Assembly: GCA_021234155.1 (NCBI GenBank)
Contig: JAJEKV010000002.1
Span: 4,535,795 to 4,599,794, forward strand
DNA from: Isoetes taiwanensis
Taxonomy: Eukaryota; Streptophyta; Lycopodiopsida; Isoetales; Isoetaceae
Length of the DNA: 64,000 nucleotides
Direction: 5' to 3'
Below the pieces are notes generated by a model. It saw only the letters and a program-made list of their open reading frames with translations. It did not search any database and was not told the origin of the DNA. Positions 1 to 9,233 of this stretch are shown here, one piece after another. The position numbers and the translations under genes were made by a program. Positions within the stretch are counted from its first letter, which is position 1. Every line of letters starts with the position of its first letter.

Positions 1-93
1 TCACGAGAAAGAACCAGTGGAATTTTGTCTAGAATTTAGTTGCACTTGACTTCTAACGTCTATTATTTTGCACAGAATGTTCCATTAAAACCT

Positions 94-285
94 TGTTGAA
101 GAGACCATTGTTGAAGACCCCATCATGGGGTGAGTTCGTGATATACACTTGTAGAAGACTGCAACACGGAGGACGCTTTGTAGAAGACCCTTATGGGGAC
201 ATGTTTCATAGAAGACTCCATGTAGATGTCAACTTATAGAAGACCTCGCATTGGGGAAAAGCACACACGAAGACCAAGGCATATG
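94..285. repeat. Degenerate short repeat built on 'gaagac'
   Basis: The motif (t/a)gaagac recurs about seven times at 20-45 base spacing, usually followed by a C-rich or 'atgggg'-like stretch. The copies are diverged and the spacing is irregular, so this is an old simple repeat. I see no open frame that uses it. Confidence 0.5.
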
Positions 286-289
286 ACCT

Positions 290-640
290 TGGCACAGTTA
301 CCATTTTCAGCAAGCAAACAGAGATATGGCAACATTTCACCGTTTGAGAAGCAAATTTTATGGCAGCATATTATTGTTTTATAGGCAGGCAAATTATAGA
401 GATATGGCAATATTTCAGTGTTTTGAGCAAGCAACGGGTTCTTTTACTTGACAAGCAAATGCAGAGTAATCAAGGTACAAGGCAAGCAAGGTAGCAAAAA
501 TATTAACCTTGCATGTTTCACAGTTTTGGGCAAGAAATCTCACTGAAGTGTGGCAGCAACATTTTCTGTTGTTTGAGCAAGTACCCATGTAGATAAATGG
601 CAGCATTTCAATATTTTGGGCAAACAAAATGATACATGGT
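290..640. repeat. Degenerate tandem repeat with 'gcaagcaa' and 'atggcaacatttca' cores
   Basis: Segments such as 'gagatatggcaa.atttca' and 'tttgagcaagcaa' alternate four or five times with spacing near 60-115 bases. The reading frames here follow the repeat and resemble no protein I know, so I treat the block as non-coding. Confidence 0.5.
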
Positions 641-781
641 TATAGGCCAAAAGTTGGAGCACATCTCATTTTTACTTTCAGCAAGCAGAACTTTAGAGCT
701 ATAGTCGTATGTGTATTGGAGGAAACAAAAAAAAAAATTGACTATATTTACAGTAAGTAATATTGTGACAAAACTGTAACT

Positions 782-961
782 ATGAACATCATCGAAACCC
801 TAAATGGGCCGAAATCCAAGTCTGATGCATTTTGGCATAGCTGGAATCGTGGAGCAGAAATAGAAGTTGTTGAACTTATGGAGCATCTCCAAGTAAGGCA
901 TTCCGACAGTTCAGGAAAAAGGCGGGCATTTCAAGCGGCAAGGAGGGAGCAACAAAACCAG
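782..961 (+). CDS. Possible 5' exon of an unrecognised gene
   Basis: An ATG opens a frame of about 60 codons with non-repetitive composition, rich in Arg, Glu and Gln toward its end (RRAFQAARREQQNQ). It then meets 'accag|gttcgt', a fair splice donor. Read straight on, the frame stops at 997. Nothing downstream in the next 500 bases is an obvious second exon, and the LINE starts soon after. It could equally be a chance frame or a remnant cut by the LINE insertion. I do not recognise the protein. Confidence 0.2.
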
Positions 962-997
962 GTTCGTGGCATTCATTTGTCATCTTTGGGGGAATAA

Positions 998-1540
998 AAA
1001 ACGAATTGGGAGCTGTATCTAGTTGCAGAGGGAGCAGAAGGATTGATAGACCTTGTGTTGAATGCAAGTAGACGCAGCTTCAACCATTATTCAGCAGGCC
1101 CAAACATCAAATTGTTTCAAAAAGATTCGTATATGGTTCAAATTGTATTCATTTTGATATCCAGCTGCTTCTAGCTGCTTCTTTTCTCTGTCTTAGAGGC
1201 TGAATTCATTGGTGCATAAGACACTATTAACTTGATTGTAACAGTTTGTGCTGTATTTTTAAATACAAAAAGGTCTATGCTTTGTTGCTGTAAAAATTGA
1301 TCGTGTTTTGTCTTGTCTAGTCCCATATTTCTTGCACTCCTTCCTTTCCTATTTGCCATACAACTATTTTCTGCATTTCATCTCTTTACCCAAACCTTCT
1401 TTGTTCTTTTATATTCTATGCCTATCCCATCCATCTCCTTTTAACCTTAGATCCTTTGAATATTATCATCCATCTTTTTTCTTTACTTTGAATTTGGTTG
1501 AGGGAACCATTTCCATCATTTCTGCTCAGATACATGATGA
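998..1540. other. AT-rich stretch with no supported gene
   Basis: The stretch between the doubtful exon and the first recognisable LINE endonuclease motif contains pyrimidine-rich DNA (about 1310-1500), which could be the 5' untranslated region of the LINE. No start, promoter or target-site duplication could be fixed. Confidence 0.4.
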
Positions 1541-1544
1541 TTTC

Positions 1545-1990
1545 CTGCTCCAAGCTATCATCAGTGGTATTGCTATAATTTGGAGAAATATCAAGCATGT
1601 CTCCTATTTCAACTGTCCCTCGGCAAGCTGTTATGTTTAAGATAGGTGACTCCACCTTTGGTATAATCAATATATATGCCTCTACCAACCCTAAAGATAG
1701 GGAGATTTTATGGCCTAAGATTAGCTCCTGAATCTCTAATGAGCCTACCTCTGATTGGATTATTGCTGGGGACTTCAACAATACTCCTTCTTGGGATATG
1801 CATTTGGGTAACAAAATTAATATGATCACCTTAAAGAGATATAATTGGGACTCTTTTATCTCTGATTCCTCTCTGGTTTATGTGCCCTCCATATCTACTT
1901 GTACTTGGTCTAACAAACAAAAAGGTGCTAATAGAGTCTACTGTGCTCTGGACAGATTTTATGTTTGTAGCCCAAATTCTTCTTTCTGAG
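1545..1990 (+). pseudogene. LINE endonuclease domain, broken
   Basis: The pieces lie in more than one frame. GIAIIWRN is near 1567-1590. FGIINIYAS is near 1655-1685. GDFN is at 1768-1779, in the context WIIAGDFNNTP. LDRF is at 1948-1959, after a TWSNKQKGANRV-like stretch. These are the conserved blocks of the APE-type endonuclease that nicks target DNA for LINE insertion. The N-terminal catalytic block (SWN, QETK) is not visible, and stop codons fall at about 1638 and 1729. It was part of one polyprotein with the reverse transcriptase downstream. Confidence 0.85.
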
Positions 1991-2559
1991 ATAACTATTA
2001 TGTTATCATTGATGAGAGCTCTTCAATTTTTGACCATCAGCCGCAATTCTTACACACTTGTCACCTCACTCAAATTTCTAGAGATGGATTTGTTTCTTAT
2101 AAATTTAATTGTGCCTTGCTTAAACATGATTCTTTTATGAGTGAGTTTAGGGGATTCTATCAGAATATTGAGATTGATAATACTGCTCATTCCATGAAAC
2201 AGTTTTATTCTAAGATCAAGATGGTTAAAAATTGGATCAAAGATTGGTCTAAAATGAGACATTTGTTGAAATTGAAAGAGAAAGAAAGCCTTCTCTTTTA
2301 GATGAGGGAAATTAGGTCTCTGCTCCAGAATGACTCCTATAACAAAAATCTTCATGTTGGTGAGGAGATAATTGAGAATTATCTCAAGAACATTGAGAAA
2401 ATTGAAGCTAAGAGTTCTGCCATTAAATACAAAATCAAATATAATAATGAGATGGACAAAGGCTACTTTAAGTTCTTCTTCAAAGTACCTAAAACATGTT
2501 GCTCAGAAATTCGATGACTCGGGTTAAAACTGATACTGGTGCTTTGGTGAAGGATCCAA

Positions 2560-3600
2560 AAGATATTAAGTCCTTTTATGATAATTATGCCTCTTATGTT
2601 TTCTTAGTCTCCTCTTGGTCAGGGGGACTTGGCAAAACAAAGGAATTTTCTATCTCTTATGGATGATATTATTCCCACTTCTGTGGATGGTATGGATGAC
2701 TCTTTTGTAATTCCACCCAATGAGGAAGAAATTCTTAATATCTCGAAATCCCTTGATAAGAGCAAATCTCCTGGCTCTGATGGTCTCCCTAATGAATTCT
2801 ACCTTCACTTTTGGGATATTCTTAAGAATGATTTTCTTTCTATGGTGAGAGGTTTTTGGAAATGTTAATCATCTGCATCCCTCTATCTCTGCTGGATTTA
2901 TTGCTCTTATTCCCAAAGTTGACAATCCCACAGCCTTTTCTGAATGGAGACATATCTCTCTCACCAATACTACTTATAACATTTGTGTAAAAATCATTGC
3001 TTCCAGAATCAAGGGTTACCTACAAAAAAATATTAATCATTCTCAATCTGCTTTTCTTCCCAACAAGTTTATTCTAGACAATTATATTGTAGCTATAGGA
3101 GGCCTGCATTGGAATAAACTCTCTCAACAAAATTGTGCTATGTTAAAATTGGATTTTAAAAGAGCCTTTGACACTGTTAGATGGGACTTCTTAGATTTTG
3201 CTCTTATCAAGTTGGACTTCATCCTACACTCAAGCTTCTAATTCATAGTCTTAATGTCAAATCTAATTTTGATGTGATTGTTAATGGATCTCCTTCCCAA
3301 TTCTTTTCCCTAGCTCAAGGTGTGAGGTAGAGATGTCCTCTTGCCCCATATCTCTTCCTGATTGTAGTAGATATGTTGTCACTTTCAATCTCTGGGTAAA
3401 ACTAAGGGTTTGAAAATGCCTAACAATGTTGATTCTCGAAATATCTCTCAATATGCTGATGACACCTTTGCCTTCTTGGATGCCAATGTCTCTAACATTG
3501 AATTTTTCCTTCACATCATCAGCCAATTCTCTGCTGCCTCTGGTGTCTATCTAAATCTATCCAAATGCACTATCATTAGTGATATTAGTCAATCTCACAT
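2560..3600 (+). pseudogene. LINE reverse transcriptase domain, broken
   Basis: SPGSDGLPNEFY near 2768-2803 is the entry block of LINE reverse transcriptases. After a frameshift near 2865 come ALIPK, a RHISL variant of the usual RPISL, QSAFLP and motif A (LKLDFKRAFDTV) near 3143-3175. A run of stops covers 3240-3410. The catalytic YADD box then reads cleanly at 3452-3463, followed by SGVYLNLSKC. The enzyme would copy the element's RNA at the nicked target. The breaks sit within the catalytic core, so this copy is dead. Confidence 0.9.
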
Positions 3601-5160
3601 TGCTGATATTAAGGTCTCAAACTGCATGCAAGCCTCCAAGTTATTAGGCATGCCTCTCTCTCTTAATCCTTGCTTGAAAGGCTTTTGGCAGCCAATCATA
3701 GACAGAATTAAGAAGAAGCTTAATATCTACAGAAATTGTTTATCCTTTGCTGGCAGGACTCTAATTGCTAATTCTGTTCTTTCTAGTTCTCATATCTATT
3801 TTTCTTCAGCCTTGATTGCTCCAAAGAGTGTACATAATGAGCTGGAGAAAATAATCAGGAAATTCATTTGGAATGGCTCTGACTTGATTAATTGGAATTC
3901 AGTGGCTAGAGATAAAAAATTGGGAGGTTTAGGTTCTAAAGACCTTCATATGCAGGCATGTGCTTTAGCAAGCAAATATATTTGGAGATACTTTTTAAAT
4001 TGTAACAGTTCTGCCTCTCAGTTTATCAGGTATTGGTTATCTTGCTCTCATCCTGATGGTCATCCTTCTATTGCTCATTCCAAACCTGATTCTTGCTTCA
4101 ATAAGCTCCATCCTGGCTCTAATACTTCTCCATTAATGCGCAACATCATTATGGCTTGAAATAAGTTTATGCTTGTTTTGATCATGCTACTCTTGAGGAT
4201 CTAAATTTGCGGATGTCCATCTTCTAGTCTTCCATTCTCGAGAATCATCCTTATAAAGTGTTAGCCTTTAGGGTCAGGCATCCAAAAATTTATAAAAAAA
4301 ATGGTCTGAGAAAGATTTTCTTGTTATCAATGATCTTTACAAAAATAACAAGCTTATGTCTTGGACTTCCTTAATGTTATTCATGGTACTTCTAGTGACA
4401 AAAAGATCTATTTACATCTCAAATCTATTCTTCCAAGCATCTGGTCTATTTCTTATGTTCCTAAACTTATTAATTGGAGTCGGAATGGGAAATGCAACTA
4501 TAAGGTCAATAAAGTTTACTCTATGATTAGCAATTCTGAAAATTCTTTTAAAGCTATCTGCAAATGGTCTATTTCTGAAGAGGGGTGTAAGACTCTTTTT
4601 CAAAATGTCTGGAACTCTTACTAAAGTTAGCTTTTTTATATGGCTAATTACTCATAAAAGTATCCCTAATCTTCTCTCTATCTCGAAGAGATTCAAAACT
4701 ATTTCTCCTTTATGTTGCTCTGGTTGTTTACAGGAGGAAATTATTGAGCACATTTTTTTCTGTCCTAGATTGGCTCCTTTCTGGTCTTGGGTTAGTAACA
4801 AATTTGGAATGCTTTTACATGATAGCCTAGATGTTGGAAATTTACTGTCCTGTATTTAAAATAAGTGCACTTTTTTGCTAACTTTATTATGTTTGTTGCT
4901 ATGTGGAATATATGGAAAGCTAGAAACAGAATTGTCTATGGTAATAAAAATATTTCCATTTTTTGGATTAAAACGCACTTACAGTTTGACATTGAAGCCA
5001 CTGCCACTGCATATAAGAAATGTTATGCTGCCAAATATGACAAGAAGTGGAACTCAATTGGAGTATTTAAGGGTTTATCTGATTTATTTGTCTCCAATTT
5101 AAGGGCCATTGATTCTAATACTCCTTTTGTTGATCATGATAGCTTATCTCAAACAATGTA
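3601..5160 (+). pseudogene. LINE C-terminal region with zf-RVT cluster, broken
   Basis: The frame from 3410 runs on through AGRTLIANSVLSSS, a block with FIWNG and the conserved GGLGSKDL to 4159. After frameshifts, 4605-4859 gives the zf-RVT cluster: CCSGC at 4713-4727, His at 4749-4751 and Cys at 4761-4763, a CC..C-H-C arrangement typical of plant LINEs. The frame at 4865-5161 (MWNIWKARNRIVYGN) is the usual C-terminal extension of this family. Stops and shifts near 4160, 4620 and 4858 break it. Confidence 0.85.
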
Positions 5161-5990
5161 AAGGAGTTGGGGATGGAAGTTCAGATTTGAGCTCTGAAGA
5201 TAAGAAAGAAGATTTGGACCTCAGTAGCCTGATGGAAAGACTTTATGTACATACTGAGACATTGGACAAGGAAACAATTTGGTCAGACCATTTTGCAAGG
5301 AAGTGATGCAGGTGCAGTGCATGTTTGATTTTTCTCTTCATGTATCACTGCTATATGTCAGACATGCAGTTCACCAAATACAGGAAAATGTACTATACAC
5401 AAGATTATTGGCAGACTTATAAGGTTTTTATTCTTCTTATCCTTGGCAATATAGACTTTGACCCTGCCTTTAGTGAAGCAGAAAGATACACTGTGGATCA
5501 CTACATCTTTGGTTCTGCTGACCCCTCCTAAAATTTGATTGTCTCTTGTTAAGCTCTATGACATGTTCCCTGATTTCCCTTTCCTAAAACCTATCAATTC
5601 AGCCCATAATTGTTCGAATTTTAAATCTTCATCTAGTAATGGTTTTTGGTTGGTTAAGTTTCCTTTCAGGTGTTGGACAACTTCGACCATAGTGATCTGA
5701 TTCTCTTGTTCATCTACTGGAAGGATTTCCAAAGATACAAAATTTTGTTTAAGGATGGTGGAAGCACTAAAGTTTGGAGGCTTGACAAGAGCTTTACAAG
5801 ATTCTTATTCGAACATTTCTGAACTACTCTCCTGGTCAAGACTATAGTAAAATTGTATCTCTGTGGTTCTAATTTCCTACTTAAAGGGGCCTCATGAATT
5901 TTATACTTCATATTTTAACCATTCTCTGCTAATTTTTGGCAGAATAATGTATGGCTTTTCTTGATTAATGAAAAATCCACTCTTACTTAT
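5161..5990 (+). other. 3' part of the LINE, no conserved domain
   Basis: About 0.8 kb between the last recognisable LINE coding block and the A tail. It contains short frames but no domain I recognise. The last 60 bases (a 'gattaatgaaaaat' block just before the A run) look like a LINE 3' untranslated end. Confidence 0.5.
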
Positions 5991-6007
5991 AAAAAAAAAA
6001 AAAAAAA
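5991..6007 (+). repeat. A tail closing the LINE
   Basis: Seventeen uninterrupted A residues mark the 3' end of the retrotransposed copy. The 3.2-kb repeat begins on the very next base. Its second copy at 9234 is also preceded by an A run, here of eight. Confidence 0.85.
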
Positions 6008-6506
6008 CCTTTTAAATCTGTTCAAACAGACTTTTACCATCCATGGACTTTTGCAAAGACCACTTCAGGCCAATATGCAGCCTTAAGCCAAAACAGGTGT
6101 AAATTTGACTTAAGCCTTAAAAATGGTTAATATTTATCAAAAGAAATTACCAGATTCTCTTTACGAATAACAATTTCCTCTTGTCAATCCAATTAAATTT
6201 CTTGTTCAATACATCATATTTATCCTCAGAAGAATTCAGAATTGACTAAAAAACAATATAAGATTGAAAATGAATGTTTAGAAATTCCCTTGGTTTTTAG
6301 CATTTCAAGCTGACCTTGTCAAAAATATGACTTCATTGTCATCGCGTCTTGTAGCTTCTCCAACTTGAATATGGGAAACATACATAGGAGAAACATACAT
6401 AGGAGCAAGAAATCCCGTTACCTGCAGTGAAACCAGAGGACAGTTAGCCTTAGAAGGGTAAGAGCCTAAGTCACTAACAGGTAAGCTACGGATTCCTTGG
6501 GCTTAT

Positions 6507-6795
6507 CGCCCTTCACCTTGCATGTTAACACAGGCACAATAGACATGCATATTTATCAAGCATAGACCATATAAGTAACTCTGCTCTAAATAATGAACCT
6601 GCATGCCCTTCATCTTGCATTAAGAAAAACATAATAGACATGCGCTTTATCTTGCATGTTAAGATAAACACAATAGGTAGCTCCCTAAATAATGAATGAA
6701 CTGCATGCCCTTCATCTTGCATTAAGATAAACATAATAGACATGCCCTTCATCTTGCATGTTAAGATAAACATAATAGACAGAGAAACACAATAG
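6507..6795. repeat. Minisatellite, about 38-base degenerate unit
   Basis: About five copies of a unit built on 'cttcatcttgcat' and 'aagataaacataatagac', some separated by 'gctctgccctaaataatgaa'-like spacers. The 82-codon minus frame over it is simply the repeat translated. Confidence 0.75.
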
Positions 6796-7049
6796 ACATG
6801 AAAATTTTATCCGCAAAGAATGTCTAAGCTCCTGCCCTAAATACTTAATCTAAGTGCATCCGTAATTCTCCACATGCATGCCAATAGAGGTCGTTATATT
6901 CACTGTAATCTTCTCACCAAGTGGACAGAGCCAGATCTAGGTGCTAACCTTCAATTATTAACCATATCATCATTTATTGACCCTGCTCTCAGACCCAGCA
7001 GAGACCTCAAATACACCTTCTTTAGCTAAGCATAGGAGAAATCCCATGC

Positions 7050-7125
7050 CGATCCCTTAACTTAACTTAGCAAACTTAACTTAGCTGGAGCCAACTTTAC
7101 TTAGCAAAGCAAAGTATCAAAGCAT
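7050..7125. repeat. Short tandem 'aacttag' motif
   Basis: The heptamer aacttag(c) occurs about five times within 70 bases, and again in the second copy at about 10317-10375. No function can be read from it. Confidence 0.5.
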
Positions 7126-7679
7126 TGCCTTACGACAGTTCAGATACTATGTATTCCACATGGGAAGATCAAATGATATCATAAGCCACCACAGATACAT
7201 GCATAATATCCCTAACAAATGCTATTAAGGCTGCGGTTTCTTAGTACTCCCTTTGCGTAAGTCCATCACATGCTTGAGTTCATACAGAATCCTATTCAAA
7301 CAAATTAGGCTCTTCATTATAGGCAAACATATTATTAATTATCATGTTTTATGCAGCCCTTATGCATACAAAAGGTGTACTTTAAAGAATTAATCACTAA
7401 GCCAGCCAAAACTGATCTGAATTTCAAGCTTTATCATTATTTAAAACATATACTTCTTAGAAGCATTCAAAAATGAAAGTAGTGGACACGAGAGGCGCCT
7501 TTGTGCCGGCAATATTGCCTTCAATTTTGTTGAGATGTAATGTAAATTGCTAGTAGCTCCACCAATAGCTTGGTTAATCATATATATATCTCAAACTTCT
7601 CTCGCATTTCATGCTCGGCCGCCAATCATTATTAGATCCAGCTCCTCTGACCTCGCATTGAGCACTAGAGATTAGATCA

Positions 7680-7815
7680 GTTGCTTGCAATCCATTATCC
7701 ACTGAATTTGCCAAGAAGTCGTCACATAATTGTCAACAGAGCTTATTGCTTGCAATTATCCACTGAATTTGCCATAAAACTCATCATATAATTCTCAACA
7801 AAGCCTGCCAAAATC
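7680..7815. repeat. Imperfect direct duplication of about 65 bases
   Basis: The block 'ttgcttgcaat...atccactgaatttgcc' followed by a 'catcacataattctcaaca'-like stretch is present twice in a row with moderate divergence. The same duplication is in the second 3.2-kb copy, so it predates the larger duplication. Confidence 0.55.
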
Positions 7816-8317
7816 TTTGCATTTCCAAGATCACGTTCAATTCAGGGGCAACTACGAATTACAAAGCCTTGTTCTTTGTAGATCTACATTTTCCTTCCCC
7901 GATTCTCTTTTGTATCGCTCTATTTATGCCATTCTTCCTGTGATCCATAGAACGCTTCTACCAAAGCCAGCGTAATGCATATCTGCGGCTTATGATCCTT
8001 TATCGTCAGAGCCATGCCGATGCTACTGTCTGCTCTAACCCTTAGGTTTTAAATTCATACCTAAAGTCTGGATCATGCCCTTCTGGATTGGCGACTTGTA
8101 CATTTCCATCCTATCTGAATCGTACTTTGTTTTGCAAAAGGCCATGGTCGAAACCCTAATCCTCATGGTCATACAATTTATTTCTTGGAAGCCCGTTACC
8201 TTTCATTTACCCTTGTAATTGTGTCGACCATAGATATGCGACCATAGATATGCAGAGCATGTAATTTCCAACTGAGCTTCTAGAATATAATGCTTTCCTT
8301 GGAACTTAGTATGTACC

Positions 8318-8640
8318 TTCATGCTTTCTCTAGTAAACCAATATCCTGGCGACTTTGTCACTGCCATCAAGTCTAAGTCTCTGCAATCATCTGCATGGTC
8401 TATTTTACATGACCATTGTACGTATGAATACGTAGTTATAGAATTCTTCCATTGTAATTTAGATACGTTACTCCATGCTTTGCCAGGTATATGTCAACAT
8501 CTTGGCAACTTTAACATTGCAATCAAGTTTAAAGTTTCGCATTCATCTGTCATTGCATATGGCCACCTATTATGGTCTATAGCCATCATGCTTTTGCTTC
8601 AGTCATCATTACACCACATCATGCAAATACATAGCATATC
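8318..8640. repeat. Imperfect internal duplication of about 160 bases
   Basis: Two successive blocks share the order 'catgcttt', 'ggcgactttgtcactgccatcaag' versus 'ggcaactttaacattgcaatcaag', then 'gcaatcatctg' versus 'gcattcatctg'. The 107-codon plus frame at 8321-8644 spans both. Its repetition and lack of a recognisable domain argue against a real protein. The counterpart in the second copy is 11579-11901. Confidence 0.5.
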
Positions 8641-8662
8641 ATAATGCCACATTACTCATAAT

Positions 8663-8760
8663 AAAAAAAGCCTGCCTCCTACCGTAGGTCGGGGTGGGCG
8701 AAAGTCATACATAGAGTTAGCAACAAGGAGAGTAGGACCTTGTTGCCAAAGCCCTACCCT
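8663..8760. promoter_or_regulatory. A-run plus two hairpins, related to the array's intergenic module
   Basis: The block starts with 'ataaaaaaagcctgcctcct', almost identical to the start of the module at 27922. A short palindrome follows (cctac/gtagg, 8678-8688), then a strong hairpin: gcaacaagg (8720-8728) pairs with ccttgttgc (8738-8746) around a 9-base loop. The array version pairs gcaacaggg with ccctgttgc around a loop of the same length, so one base pair has changed on both sides. It may be an RNA processing or terminal signal of a retroelement. Confidence 0.6.
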
Positions 8761-9233
8761 ACCTATATTGCCTAATTAACTCTTATCACTTGTTGCAAGT
8801 ATTTATTTCTCTTTTAAGAGAGCCAAATGGCAAACAGATTGATCCTACTTTGGGCCAATGCCAAAAGACTAGTATAAAAGAGCCAGAGCTCATTATATAA
8901 TCCAACTCTGTGTAAAAATGCAATTGGCATAATTTCGAAAACAAATGTCATGTTACCTTTATTTTTGAATGCTTTTCCTTATGTCTGCTGTAAGTCAAGA
9001 GCGGAAATCAGCGTAGAAAGAATTATAATTCTCATTTCCAGCCTATGCTCATCCTCACTGGCGGCCTTAGCGAGTAATCTTCAAAATTGGTCGAAAGAAT
9101 AATAATCGTCATTGCCAGCCTATGCCAATTCCTATAAAGATCCAAACTGTATTAGTAAGAGATTATATACACCTGAATTTCAACCATTTTAAGGCCCCTA
9201 GTATAACTAGGGAACTGAGTTAGTGAAAAAAAA
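8761..9233. other. End of 3.2-kb unit, no gene seen
   Basis: About 470 bases present only in copy 1, because copy 2 is cut before this point. It has a weak internal duplication ('aaagaat.ataat..tcattgccagcctatgc' twice, about 9014-9125) and no supported coding region. It ends in the A run that precedes copy 2. Confidence 0.45.

Larger units (their letters stand above)
1540..6007 (+). mobile_element. Plant L1-type LINE, decayed, with A tail
   Basis: A non-LTR retrotransposon of about 4.5 kb. In order it shows an apurinic-type endonuclease, a reverse transcriptase with the YADD box, a C-terminal zf-RVT Cys/His cluster and a 17-base A tail. This order is the standard plant L1 second ORF. No first ORF (gag-like) is visible upstream, so the 5' end is either truncated or too decayed to see. 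Numerous stops and frameshifts split the frame, so the copy cannot act by itself. No target-site duplication was identified: the sequence after the A tail is the start of the 3.2-kb repeat, and the 5' border is uncertain by a few hundred bases. Confidence 0.9.
6008..9233. repeat. 3.2-kb tandem repeat, copy 1 (complete)
   Basis: The segment beginning 'ccttttaaatctgttcaaac' recurs at 9234, giving a period of 3226 bases. The two copies are nearly identical over long runs. Copy 1 lacks two short segments found in copy 2 (about 28 bases near 9450 and about 22 bases near 10275). Most other differences are small clusters at CAG/CTG/CCG sites. No long frame exists on either strand; the two longest (minus 6525-6773, plus 8321-8644) are explained by internal repeats. 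I regard the unit as non-coding or as a transposon derivative of unknown class. Confidence 0.85.

Noticed and set aside
1-640. CRISPR-like array
   Set aside because: The repeats are degenerate and irregularly spaced, and the context is a plant genome.
8321-8644. 107-codon plus frame, repeated at 11582-11905
   Set aside because: It overlies an internal duplication, changes frame content freely between the copies (at the CTG-rich spot near 8415) and shows no domain.
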